Shown: one piece after another, positions 6,650 to 14,665 of the stretch
How the letters are laid out: the number at the start of each line of letters is the position of its first letter
Position numbering within the stretch: position 1 is the first letter of the stretch
Origin: Synergistaceae bacterium
GTDB lineage: Bacteria > Synergistota > Synergistia > Synergistales > Aminobacteriaceae
Direction of reading: 5' to 3'
DNA length: 16,235 nt
Assembly: GCA_009778055.1 (NCBI GenBank)
Contig: WRKN01000039.1
Location: 1-16,235, forward strand
Notes under the pieces: generated by a model
Seen by the model: the letters and a program-made list of their open reading frames with translations, nothing else
Databases searched by the model: none
Told to the model about the DNA's origin: nothing
Program-made: the position numbers and the translations under genes

Positions 6650-7801
6650 ATGATAAGGACACTTATAGCGCAAACGGAAGAAATTGACGATCTTGAGCTG
6701 GCCGTTTCCGAAATTCTCGAGCAGTTGGATATAGAACGGAACCTTCTGAAAAATTCGGTGGGTATAATGACGTGTTATCTCGACTTCATAGAAAATGGCA
6801 TAGTAAAAGCCATCTGCGAGAAACTGCCGTTTGAAGTAGCCGGGGTAAACGTTCTGAACAGCGCAACCTCCAAGGGAAAGGGGCCGCTCTCGCTTTCTCT
6901 GGCCGTGTTGACCAGCGACGACGTTTTTTTCTCCGCCGGAATATCCGGGTCTTTAGCACACGGGCACGAGGAGCCGCTGAAAGAGATGTACGAAAAAGCT
7001 TCGGCAAAGCACGAAGCCAAGCCTTCGCTGATATTGGCTTTTACCCCGGCGGCCCATTACTCGACCGCCGGGGATTATATGGTGAACGCGCTCTCCACCG
7101 CTTCCGGCGGCGTGCCCGTATTCGGCCTTATGCCGTCGGACTACGACGTGGGTTTCAGATCCCCCCTGGTCATTTTCGGCGGGGAGGTGTACAAAGACTC
7201 CATGGCGGTCATTCTGATTTCCGGCAACGTAAACCCCAGGTTTACCTATATGGCCGTGCCGGAGGAGAAGACGCTGAGGCGGAAGGCCGTCGTCACCTCG
7301 TCTCAGGATAATATAATCAAGGAGATAAACGGAAACCCGGCTGTCGATTACCTGAAATCCGTCGGTTTAATTGAGGACGACAATTCGATATCGCCGCAGG
7401 TTGCCCCCATTGTCTTATACAGCGACGATGGAACCGATCCTGTAGTTCGTACCCTGTATGCCATGAACTCCGAAGGCTTCCCGCTTCTGGGCGGAGTGGC
7501 GCCGGAGGGGCGCACTATCGGCGTGGGCACGCTCGACGCTTCCGACGTTCTGGGCATGGTGTCCAAAACGGTCGCGTCGCTCGGCGAATACGATTTCCTG
7601 CTGGTAGTATCGTGCGTCAGCAGGAACTTCATACTGGGAGGGGATGACATGGCTGAGATAGATCTGCTAAAGTCCGGCCTCGGCGAGAACGCTCCGTTTA
7701 TGTTTGCTTACGCCGGCGGAGAACTCTGCCCGGTTCGCGCCGCTGACGGCGCGCTGGTCAATCAGTTTCACAACCTGACGCTGATAAGCTGTGCTTTGTG
7801 A
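6650..7801 (+). CDS. FIST-domain (FIST_N + FIST_C) signal-transduction protein
   Basis: This is a cytoplasmic sensory protein of 383 residues. FIST domains are predicted small-ligand (for example amino-acid) sensors usually encoded beside, or fused to, kinases and other signalling proteins. Residues about 30-200 resemble FIST_N (LILAFTPAAHYS, VPVFGLMPSD, SPLVIFGGEVYKDSMAVILI). Residues about 215-365 match FIST_C, with SCVSRNFILG (321-330), FAYAGGELCPV (352-362) and the terminal NQFHNLTLIS that marks the family. No membrane segment or output domain is present, so it presumably passes its state to a partner; the kinase genes immediately downstream are the natural candidates. The start at ATG 6650 is chosen for GGGAGGG at 6637-6643 with 6-nt spacing. 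An in-frame TTG at 6542 is rejected because it lies upstream of the proposed promoter. Confidence 0.9.
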   Translation: MIRTLIAQTEEIDDLELAVSEILEQLDIERNLLKNSVGIMTCYLDFIENGIVKAICEKLPFEVAGVNVLNSATSKGKGPLSLSLAVLTSDDVFFSAGISGSLAHGHEEPLKEMYEKASAKHEAKPSLILAFTPAAHYSTAGDYMVNALSTASGGVPVFGLMPSDYDVGFRSPLVIFGGEVYKDSMAVILISGNVNPRFTYMAVPEEKTLRRKAVVTSSQDNIIKEINGNPAVDYLKSVGLIEDDNSISPQVAPIVLYSDDGTDPVVRTLYAMNSEGFPLLGGVAPEGRTIGVGTLDASDVLGMVSKTVASLGEYDFLLVVSCVSRNFILGGDDMAEIDLLKSGLGENAPFMFAYAGGELCPVRAADGALVNQFHNLTLISCAL

Positions 7802-7843
7802 GCCAGCGCAGCTCTGAAATTAAGAAATCAAGGAGTTTTAATC

Positions 7844-10267
7844 TTGAACAAAAACACACTTCCGATAGAGAATGACGTGGAAAAAGAACTGGAAAGACTG
7901 AGCAGGGAAAACAAAAAAATGTCCCGCCAGCTTGCCATAGCTCATGACACGCTTGACAGAATCAAGCGGTCGTCCAAAGTGACCGCGACTTTGAGCGCCA
8001 TGATAGCGGACGAAAAATTCAATCAGGATATATTTTTCAACCTGATTTTGAGGCACAGCCCCAACATTATCCTGATAATGGACGAGAACGGGCGATTTTT
8101 GTACTGCGGCGACTCCTTTCTGAAAAAAGCCGGCATATCCAATTTCGGTCTTATCAGCGGGAGAGGGTTCTCCAAGGTGTTCAAAAATTTTTTAAATGCC
8201 GCGGAGATAAGGACTTTGAATTCCGCTATGGGCAAATCCATCGAAGAAAAAAGAAGCGTCACGCTGGACATGACGATTGACTTCAGCAAAAAAGGTGACC
8301 CGCGCAGTTTTTTCATCAATTTTACGCCGATGGACAACTCAAGCGGCGACACCATCGGCGTGATGGCGATGTTTCACGACATGACGGATTTTCTGCACGC
8401 CCAGCAGTCCGAGGCGGCGTCGCGGGCCAAAAGCGCTTTCCTCACCACCATGAGCCACGAAATCCTGACTCCCTTAAACGCGATAATCGGCCTGTCCGAG
8501 GTCGAGCTGCAAAACAACCTGCCGAAAAACACCCGGCAAAACATCGACACTATTTACAACGCCGGTTCCAGTCTTCTGGACATAGTTAACAACATTCTGG
8601 ATATCTCCAAAATAGAGTCGGGGAGCTTCGAGCTGCTGCCGTTCAATTACGACGTGTCAAGCCTCATCAACGACACGGTGCAGCTCAACATCACGCGAAT
8701 CGGCGGCAAGGATCTTTCCTTCGAGCTTTTTATCGACGACACCATCCCAGGTTATCTGTACGGCGACAAACTGCGGATAACGCATATCCTTAACAATCTG
8801 CTGTCCAATGCCTTCAAATATACCGAGAAGGGTAAGATATCTTTCCGGGTGGAATGGAAACAGACGGACGGTGACGCGGATATCACTTTCACCGTGAGCG
8901 ACACGGGATGCGGCATCGAGAAAAAAGACATGGAAAAGATTTTTTCGGGGTACGGTCAGTTGGACACGCTGGCCAAACGCCATGACGAGGGGGCGGGGCT
9001 CGGCCTTTCTATCACGAAAAAACTCGTGGATCTTATGAACGGCACGATTTCGGTGGAAAGCGAACTAGGCAGGGGCTCCGTCTTCACTGTGGAGATCCGG
9101 CAAAAAATCGTCCGCAACGTCCCTATGGGCAAGGAAATGGCGGAAGAACTCATGCACTTCCATTTTATGGAAAAACGCAAAACCAGAAGCAAAAACTTCA
9201 TCCGGTCGTATATGCCTTACGGCAAGGTGCTGGTGGTTGACGACGTGCCCACCAACCTGGACGTGGCCAAGGGGCTTATGCTGCCCTACGGCGTGACCGT
9301 GGACTTCGCCGACAGCGGCAAAGAAGCGATAGAGATAATACGGGAGAAAAAAACTCTTTACGACATTGTTTTCATGGATTACATGATGCCCGGGATGGAC
9401 GGAATGGAGGCAGTAGCCGTCATACGGAACGACCTGGGGACGGAGTATGCCCGGACGGTTCCCATTGTGGCGCTGACGGCGAACGCCCTGGTCGGAAACA
9501 GAGAGATATTTCTGGCAAGGGGTTTTGACGACTTTATGGCCAAGCCTATTGACACCATGAAGCTTGACATTGTGCTGAACCAATGGGTGCGCGACACGCA
9601 GGACGAGGAGACGCTGAGGCTTGCGGAACAGGCAAAAGCTCAAATGATGGAGGGAAGCAAATCTCCGGACGCCCCGCGAGTACTGGAAAAAATGAGCGTA
9701 AGCGGCGTAAATCTGGCCGCTGGAATGGAGAGGTACAGCGACGAGACAATTTACCTGGGAGTGCTGCGCTCTTTCGTGAACCATACGCCGGGACTGCTTT
9801 CGATTTTGCGTAACCTCAGGGAGGAAAATCTGACGGAGTACGCCATTACCGTTCACGGAATCAAGGGATCGGCTTACGGTATCTGCGCCAACGAGGCCGG
9901 CGGCCGCGCCGAAGCCCTGGAGCGCGCGGCGAAAGCCGGGGATTTTGAGGCGGTGCGCGTGAGCAACGAGGCTTTCCTTGCGCTTGTGGAAACCCTGATC
10001 GCCGACCTTGCTGAATTATTGAGGAAGGCGGCGGAGGCGTCCGGGGCCAATAAACCCAAGGAACGCCTGCCCGCGCCGGACAAAGCGTTATTGCGGAAAT
10101 TGCTGGAGGCGGCCGAGCATTTCAAATCCTCCCAAATGGAGGAGGCCATGAACGAGCTGGAGCTGTACGAATACGAAACCGATGGGGAACTGGTAACCTG
10201 GCTCAGAGAGCAGATGGAAAGCCTGGAGTATGACGCGATAAAGAAACGGCTTGGCAAATTGAATTAG
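7844..10267 (+). CDS. hybrid histidine kinase, PAS-HisKA-HATPase-REC-HPt
   Basis: This is an 807-residue soluble multi-step phosphorelay kinase. It has an N-terminal coiled coil (about 10-45), PAS domain (about 65-185; SPNIILIMDENGRFLY), HisKA with SHEILTPLNAIIG (His205), HATPase_c with N-box LLSNAFKYTEKG, DTGCGI (Asp353) and GAGLGLSI, receiver (about 460-580; Asp512 in MDYMMPGMDG, Lys568 in AKPID) and HPt (about 615-725; His671 in HGIKGSAYG). A conserved ~80-residue helical tail follows. Two departures from consensus: Leu for Arg in the H-box (HEILTP) and Ala for Thr in the G-box (GAGLGL). It starts at TTG 7844, supported by AAGGAG at 7830-7835 with 8-nt spacing; the next in-frame ATG would cut into the coiled coil. 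It lies 42 nt after the FIST gene and 14 nt before the ABC-kinase. There is no DNA-binding output. Confidence 0.94.
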   Translation: MNKNTLPIENDVEKELERLSRENKKMSRQLAIAHDTLDRIKRSSKVTATLSAMIADEKFNQDIFFNLILRHSPNIILIMDENGRFLYCGDSFLKKAGISNFGLISGRGFSKVFKNFLNAAEIRTLNSAMGKSIEEKRSVTLDMTIDFSKKGDPRSFFINFTPMDNSSGDTIGVMAMFHDMTDFLHAQQSEAASRAKSAFLTTMSHEILTPLNAIIGLSEVELQNNLPKNTRQNIDTIYNAGSSLLDIVNNILDISKIESGSFELLPFNYDVSSLINDTVQLNITRIGGKDLSFELFIDDTIPGYLYGDKLRITHILNNLLSNAFKYTEKGKISFRVEWKQTDGDADITFTVSDTGCGIEKKDMEKIFSGYGQLDTLAKRHDEGAGLGLSITKKLVDLMNGTISVESELGRGSVFTVEIRQKIVRNVPMGKEMAEELMHFHFMEKRKTRSKNFIRSYMPYGKVLVVDDVPTNLDVAKGLMLPYGVTVDFADSGKEAIEIIREKKTLYDIVFMDYMMPGMDGMEAVAVIRNDLGTEYARTVPIVALTANALVGNREIFLARGFDDFMAKPIDTMKLDIVLNQWVRDTQDEETLRLAEQAKAQMMEGSKSPDAPRVLEKMSVSGVNLAAGMERYSDETIYLGVLRSFVNHTPGLLSILRNLREENLTEYAITVHGIKGSAYGICANEAGGRAEALERAAKAGDFEAVRVSNEAFLALVETLIADLAELLRKAAEASGANKPKERLPAPDKALLRKLLEAAEHFKSSQMEEAMNELELYEYETDGELVTWLREQMESLEYDAIKKRLGKLN
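8414..10267 (+). repeat. kinase-REC-HPt module, copy 1 of a tandem paralogous pair (copy 2 at 11305-13182)
   Basis: The C-terminal ~615 residues of the kinase at 7844 and of the ABC-kinase at 10282 align end to end without large gaps, from the A(S)xSKS-type segment before the H-box to the C-terminus. By eye about two-thirds of residues are identical, and the HPt part is the most similar (for example LTEYAITVHGIKG in both). The DNA is visibly diverged at third positions, so the duplication is old enough for silent changes to accumulate, and both copies remain intact. The regions upstream of the module (PAS versus ABC ATPase) are unrelated. Confidence 0.85.
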
Positions 10268-10281
10268 CTGGAGTTGTTCTT

Positions 10282-13182
10282 ATGGAAGACTACGTTGTCG
10301 AGTGCAGAAACGTCAGTAAATCCTTTAAGAGAGGCAAGGTTTTAGATGACGTTTGTTTTGGCGTACGCGCCGGGGAAATTCTGGTGCTTCTGGGGGAGCA
10401 CGGTTCGGGCAAATCCACGCTGGTCGACATACTATGCGGCGTACAAGCGAGAGACAGCGGCGTTATTTTGTTTTCCGGGTCGCCGGTCAGGAGGCTAACC
10501 CCAAGAAAAGCGAGGCGGTTCGGCTTGGCCGTTATTCGCCAGGAGTCGGGGCTGTGCCCCAACCTGTCTATCGGCGAAAATATTTTCCTTGGCTGGGAAG
10601 CCACCAGCGGCCGCCGGTTCAAAGGCGGAAAGGAAGCTAAAAAAAAGCTGGGCCTGGAAGTTTTGCAATGGCTGGGAATGGATTTTGAACTGAAACAGTT
10701 TACGGATAAGCTGCCGGTCTACCAAAAACAGCTCATCGAAATAGCCAGAGCCCTTGCGATAAACGCCAAGGTCCTGATATTGGACGAGCCGCTTTCCAGC
10801 CTTACCGCGAAGGAAATCGAAAGTCTTTTCGGCGTGCTGCGCAGGCTGAAGGATGAAAAGAATATAGGAATAGTCTACATATGCCATCGCGTGGACGATC
10901 TGCTGCATATAGCCGACCGGGTGGCGGCCATGCAGGACGGATCTGTCGTAAAAACCGCGGCGGCGGCCGATTTTTCCATGGAGGAGTTTATATCTTTCCT
11001 AGGGATGCAGCGCTTTGCCGACAGCATATCCGAGACAAGAACCCTAGCCAAGCTCCTGACCAACACCTTTTCAAAGGACGCCCGTTTTTTTGACGGCCGC
11101 GACGACTCCAACGAAGAAATGATGGCGTCTTTCCAGACGCTGTCAAGTTCGCTTAGACAGTTTTCCGCCCCGGCGCAGGGCGGCGAAACAGGCAGACATC
11201 GCCACGGCGTGACGGCAATGAGTGATTTCACGGACGCTTTCAGCGTCATGATAGACCAATTGATGGAGCGCTATGAGGCGTTGTTACTGGCGAAAGCCGA
11301 GGCCGAGGCCGCCTCGAAGTCCAAAAGCCACTTTCTGGCCACGATGAGCCATGAAATCCGCACACCTCTCAACGCGGTCATCGGCCTTACCGAAATTGAG
11401 ATGCAAAACAACCACCCGGAGGGGACGCGCAAAAACCTCGAAACGATTTACAAATCGGGCGCCAGCCTCCTGGGCATAATCGACGATATTTTGGACATAA
11501 CCAAAATAGAGACCGGAAATTTTGATCTGGCGCTGTTCAACTACGACATCGCAAGCCTTGTCAACGACGTGGTGCAGCTCAATGCCACGCGGATCGGTTT
11601 GAAAGACATTTCCTTCGAGCTTTCGATCGACGAGACCATCCCAATCATCCTGCGCGGCGACAAGCTGCGGATAAAGCGCGTCTTGAACAACCTGCTCTCC
11701 AACGCTTTCAAATATACCGAGGCGGGAAAGGTAACTTTCCGGATAGAATGGGAACGGCTGTGCGAGAATGGCGGCGCGCGGCTTATTTTTACCGTGAGCG
11801 ACACAGGCGTCGGCATAAAAGAAGATAACTTCAAAAAAATTTTTTCGGACTACTCCCAACTGGACACGCAAGCCAATCGCAACGTCGACGGAACCGGACT
11901 CGGGCTTTCGGTCACAAAAAGGCTCGTGGATTTAATGGACGGCGCTATAACGCTGGAAAGCGAGTACGGCAAAGGATCAGCTTTCACAGTGGAAATCACG
12001 CAGCAAATCATTGACGAGACCCCTATAGGCAAAGACACGACGGAAGCCCTTGTTAATTTCCACTTCATGGAAGACCGCGGTGGCGGAGGCAAGGCCCAAA
12101 ACCTTGTACGGGCGTATATGCCATACGGCAGGGTGCTTATTGTAGACGATCTGCCAACCAACCTGGACGTCGCCAAGGGGCTTATGACGCCCTATGGCCT
12201 GACGATAGATTTTGCCGGCAGCGGGAAAGAGGCTATAGAAAAGATTCGGGAGGAAAAAGTTCTGTACGACGTGGTGTTTATGGACCACATGATGCCCGAA
12301 ATTGACGGGATAGAAGCGACGCGCGTTATCCGAAACGAGATAGAAACCGAGTACGCGCTGAAAGTTCCTGTCGTGGCGCTGACCGCCAACGCCCTGGTCG
12401 GTAACAGGGAAATGTTTCTGGCCAACGGCTTCAACGATTTTCTTGCCAAGCCGATTGACGTCATACGACTCGACAAGGTTCTGAACAAATGGGTGCGCGG
12501 CAAGCAGAGCGAAGCGACGTTATGGCTTGCCGAACAGGCGAAAGCGCAAGAAGTCAAGAAAACCGGCCCTCCTCTCCCTTCGCAAATACTGGATAAACAC
12601 AGCGTAGACGGCATAGACCTGTCCGCCGGGCTGGAGCGGTACGGCGACGAGACGGTTTACCTGGGGGTGTTGCGTTCTTTCGTGACCCACACGCCGGGGC
12701 TGCTTTCTATTTTGCGAAATCTCAGGGAGGGAAGCCTGACGGAGTACGCCATCACCGTTCACGGAATCAAGGGCGCGGCTTACGGAATCTGCGCGAGCGA
12801 GGCGGGAAGCCGCGCCGAAGCGCTGGAACGCGCGGCGAAATCCGGAGATTTCGAGACGGTGCGGTTGAGCAACGGGGCTTTTATCGCGCACTTGGAATCC
12901 CTGATCGCCGGCCTTACGGAAGTTTTGAAGCACGCGGCGGAGGCGTCCGGAGCGGATAAGCCAAAGGAACGCCTGCCGGAGCCGGAGTCCTCGTTATTGC
13001 AGAATCTGTTGGAGGCGGCGGCGCATTTCAAATCCTCTCAGATGGAGGATGTTATGGGCGAGCTGGAGCAGTACGAATACGAAACCGGCGGGGAATTGAT
13101 AACCTGGCTGAAAGAACAGATGGACAACCTGGAGTACGACGCCATGCGCGAACGTCTTGAGGAATTATTAAAAAAGCGTTAA
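10282..13182 (+). CDS. ABC ATPase-hybrid histidine kinase fusion (ABC-HisKA-HATPase-REC-HPt)
   Basis: This is a 966-residue soluble protein. Residues 1-240 are an ABC nucleotide-binding domain of the RbsA/MglA sugar-importer kind: Walker A GEHGSGKST (38-46), Q-loop Gln87 followed by the family-typical SIGENIFLG, Walker B VLILDEP (164-170, catalytic Glu169), and H-loop His202 (YICHR). The signature motif is degenerate: LPVYQKQ replaces LSxGQQQ. Only one ATPase half is present, whereas RbsA/MglA proteins have two. A linker with coiled-coil character (about 240-345) leads to HisKA (SHEIRTPLNAVIG, His357), HATPase_c (SNAFKYTE, DTGVGI, GTGLGLSV), receiver (Asp668 in DHMMPEIDG, Lys723) and HPt (His827 in HGIKGAAYG). 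There are no membrane segments. ATG 10282 follows GGAG at 10270-10273. The frame is continuous across the fusion, so it is one designed polypeptide, not a frameshift join. Ligand and partner permease are unknown. Confidence 0.94.
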   Translation: MEDYVVECRNVSKSFKRGKVLDDVCFGVRAGEILVLLGEHGSGKSTLVDILCGVQARDSGVILFSGSPVRRLTPRKARRFGLAVIRQESGLCPNLSIGENIFLGWEATSGRRFKGGKEAKKKLGLEVLQWLGMDFELKQFTDKLPVYQKQLIEIARALAINAKVLILDEPLSSLTAKEIESLFGVLRRLKDEKNIGIVYICHRVDDLLHIADRVAAMQDGSVVKTAAAADFSMEEFISFLGMQRFADSISETRTLAKLLTNTFSKDARFFDGRDDSNEEMMASFQTLSSSLRQFSAPAQGGETGRHRHGVTAMSDFTDAFSVMIDQLMERYEALLLAKAEAEAASKSKSHFLATMSHEIRTPLNAVIGLTEIEMQNNHPEGTRKNLETIYKSGASLLGIIDDILDITKIETGNFDLALFNYDIASLVNDVVQLNATRIGLKDISFELSIDETIPIILRGDKLRIKRVLNNLLSNAFKYTEAGKVTFRIEWERLCENGGARLIFTVSDTGVGIKEDNFKKIFSDYSQLDTQANRNVDGTGLGLSVTKRLVDLMDGAITLESEYGKGSAFTVEITQQIIDETPIGKDTTEALVNFHFMEDRGGGGKAQNLVRAYMPYGRVLIVDDLPTNLDVAKGLMTPYGLTIDFAGSGKEAIEKIREEKVLYDVVFMDHMMPEIDGIEATRVIRNEIETEYALKVPVVALTANALVGNREMFLANGFNDFLAKPIDVIRLDKVLNKWVRGKQSEATLWLAEQAKAQEVKKTGPPLPSQILDKHSVDGIDLSAGLERYGDETVYLGVLRSFVTHTPGLLSILRNLREGSLTEYAITVHGIKGAAYGICASEAGSRAEALERAAKSGDFETVRLSNGAFIAHLESLIAGLTEVLKHAAEASGADKPKERLPEPESSLLQNLLEAAAHFKSSQMEDVMGELEQYEYETGGELITWLKEQMDNLEYDAMRERLEELLKKR

Positions 13183-13198
13183 ATCGGTCTTTCAAAAG

Positions 13199-13204
13199 TA
13201 TAAT
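13199..13204 (+). promoter_or_regulatory. candidate -10 element for pgi
   Basis: A perfect TATAAT lies 36 nt upstream of the pgi start. No convincing -35 is found at 16-18 bp upstream, where the end of the kinase gene lies. There is no recognisable terminator in the 57-nt gap, so pgi may also receive read-through from the signalling operon. Confidence 0.35.
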
Positions 13205-13239
13205 AGAAAAAACTATCATCACGAGGAGGGGTTGTTTCA

Positions 13240-14625
13240 ATGAACGAAAAAACGCTTTTGTCGCTGGCATACGGAGCCGCTTTCACGGACGGCGAACGCG
13301 CCGTGACGTTTGCCAACCTGGAGGGCCTCTTGCCCAAATTCAAGAGCGGCGACGCCTGGCTGCGCCAAAACGCGGCCGCGGGTAAAGAGGGCTTTGGATG
13401 GATCAACCTGCCCAAGCGCAACACCGACGAAATACAGACTCTTGCCCGATGGCTGGCCACGCGGGAGTCGATAGTGCAGGTGGGCATAGGAGGCTCCGCT
13501 CTTGGAAACCTGATGCTGCACGGCGCGCTTCTCCCTCCCTACTGGAACGAGATACCCAACGCCGAACGCGGCGGCCCGCGCTTTTTCATGTCCGACAACG
13601 TGGATCCAATCGACAGCCGCGCCATATGGGAGCTTATCAACCCGGAAAACACGGCGGTGATCGTCGTTAGCAAGTCCGGCAGCACAGCCGAAACCGCCGC
13701 CAACTTTCTGTTTTTCTGGGAGAAGCTGCGCGACAGGCTGGGCGACGCGGCGGCCCGCGAGCGGGTTGTCGTGGTCACGGACAAAGACAAGGGCATACTG
13801 CGCCCATTTGTGGACGAGATCGGCTGCAAGAGCCTGATCCTGCCGGAGGACGTGGGGGGGCGCTTTTCCGTCCTGTCATGCGTCGGCCTGCTGTCGGGCT
13901 GGGCTTTGGGTATTGACTGCAAGGCCCTTATGTCCGGCGCCGCCGCTATGGATGAAGCCGTGGCAAAAGCGGAATCCGTGCTGGAAAATCCGGCCTGGAT
14001 TATGGCCGGGCTCTCCTTCCTCCATATGAACAAGAACCGCAACATGAACGTCCTCATGCCCTACTCGGATCCCCTGGAGCGTTTCGGCGAGTGGTTCGCC
14101 CAACTGTGGGGGGAGTCGGTCGGCAAGAACGGCCAGGGTTCCACGCCGGTGCGGGCTTTGGGGGCAATCGACCAGCATTCGCAGATTCAGCTCTACACAT
14201 CCGGCCCGGACGACAAGCTCTATACTATCGTGACCGTGGCGCACGGACAAAAAGACATAGCCCTTCCGGCGGCTCAGGAGAAGGCTTTTGAAAAACTTTC
14301 CTATTTATATGGGAAATCTATGGACGAGCTTCGCAACTTCGAGGCCTCCGCGACGGCGGCCGCGCTGTCGAAAGCCGGCCGTCCGGTGGTCGGTCTCTCG
14401 CTCCCGGTTTTGGACGCCTATCACCTGGGCGGCTTGATCCAGTTCTACGAGTACGTGACAGGCATGACGGGCTACCTTATGGAGGTCAACCCCTTCGACC
14501 AGCCCGGGGTCGAACAGGGCAAAGACTACACCTACGGCCTCATGGGCCGAAGCGGCTTTGAAGCCCAGGCAAAAGAGGTGCAGGCGCTGGCCGCCAGAAT
14601 CAACGAACGTACGGCGGCGATCTAA
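13240..14625 (+). CDS. pgi: glucose-6-phosphate isomerase
   Basis: Pgi interconverts glucose-6-phosphate and fructose-6-phosphate in glycolysis and gluconeogenesis, in the cytoplasm. At 461 residues it belongs to the shorter bacterial form (the enterobacterial enzyme is about 550). Two SIS-fold halves are visible: VGIGGSALG (81-89) and VVSKSGSTAET (142-152) bind the sugar phosphate. QLWGESVGK (288-296) holds the catalytic Glu292, DQHSQ holds His313, and NPFDQPGVEQGK ends in the catalytic Lys428. All key residues are present, so it should be active. The start at ATG 13240 follows a strong GAGGAGGGG at 13223-13231. It lies 57 nt after the ABC-kinase and 40 nt before leuS on the same strand. Confidence 0.97.
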   Translation: MNEKTLLSLAYGAAFTDGERAVTFANLEGLLPKFKSGDAWLRQNAAAGKEGFGWINLPKRNTDEIQTLARWLATRESIVQVGIGGSALGNLMLHGALLPPYWNEIPNAERGGPRFFMSDNVDPIDSRAIWELINPENTAVIVVSKSGSTAETAANFLFFWEKLRDRLGDAAARERVVVVTDKDKGILRPFVDEIGCKSLILPEDVGGRFSVLSCVGLLSGWALGIDCKALMSGAAAMDEAVAKAESVLENPAWIMAGLSFLHMNKNRNMNVLMPYSDPLERFGEWFAQLWGESVGKNGQGSTPVRALGAIDQHSQIQLYTSGPDDKLYTIVTVAHGQKDIALPAAQEKAFEKLSYLYGKSMDELRNFEASATAAALSKAGRPVVGLSLPVLDAYHLGGLIQFYEYVTGMTGYLMEVNPFDQPGVEQGKDYTYGLMGRSGFEAQAKEVQALAARINERTAAI

Positions 14626-14665
14626 AAACAAAGAGCATAAGCAGTGAGCCGGCGAGGAGCGAGCT

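Noticed and set aside
9065..9856. A 263-codon minus-strand frame inside the PAS kinase
   Set aside because: It is a shadow of the receiver and HPt coding region; no ribosome binding site or motif supports it.
13183..13239. Intrinsic terminator after the ABC-kinase
   Set aside because: No GC-rich stem followed by a T-run is visible; the A-rich stretch belongs to the pgi promoter region.
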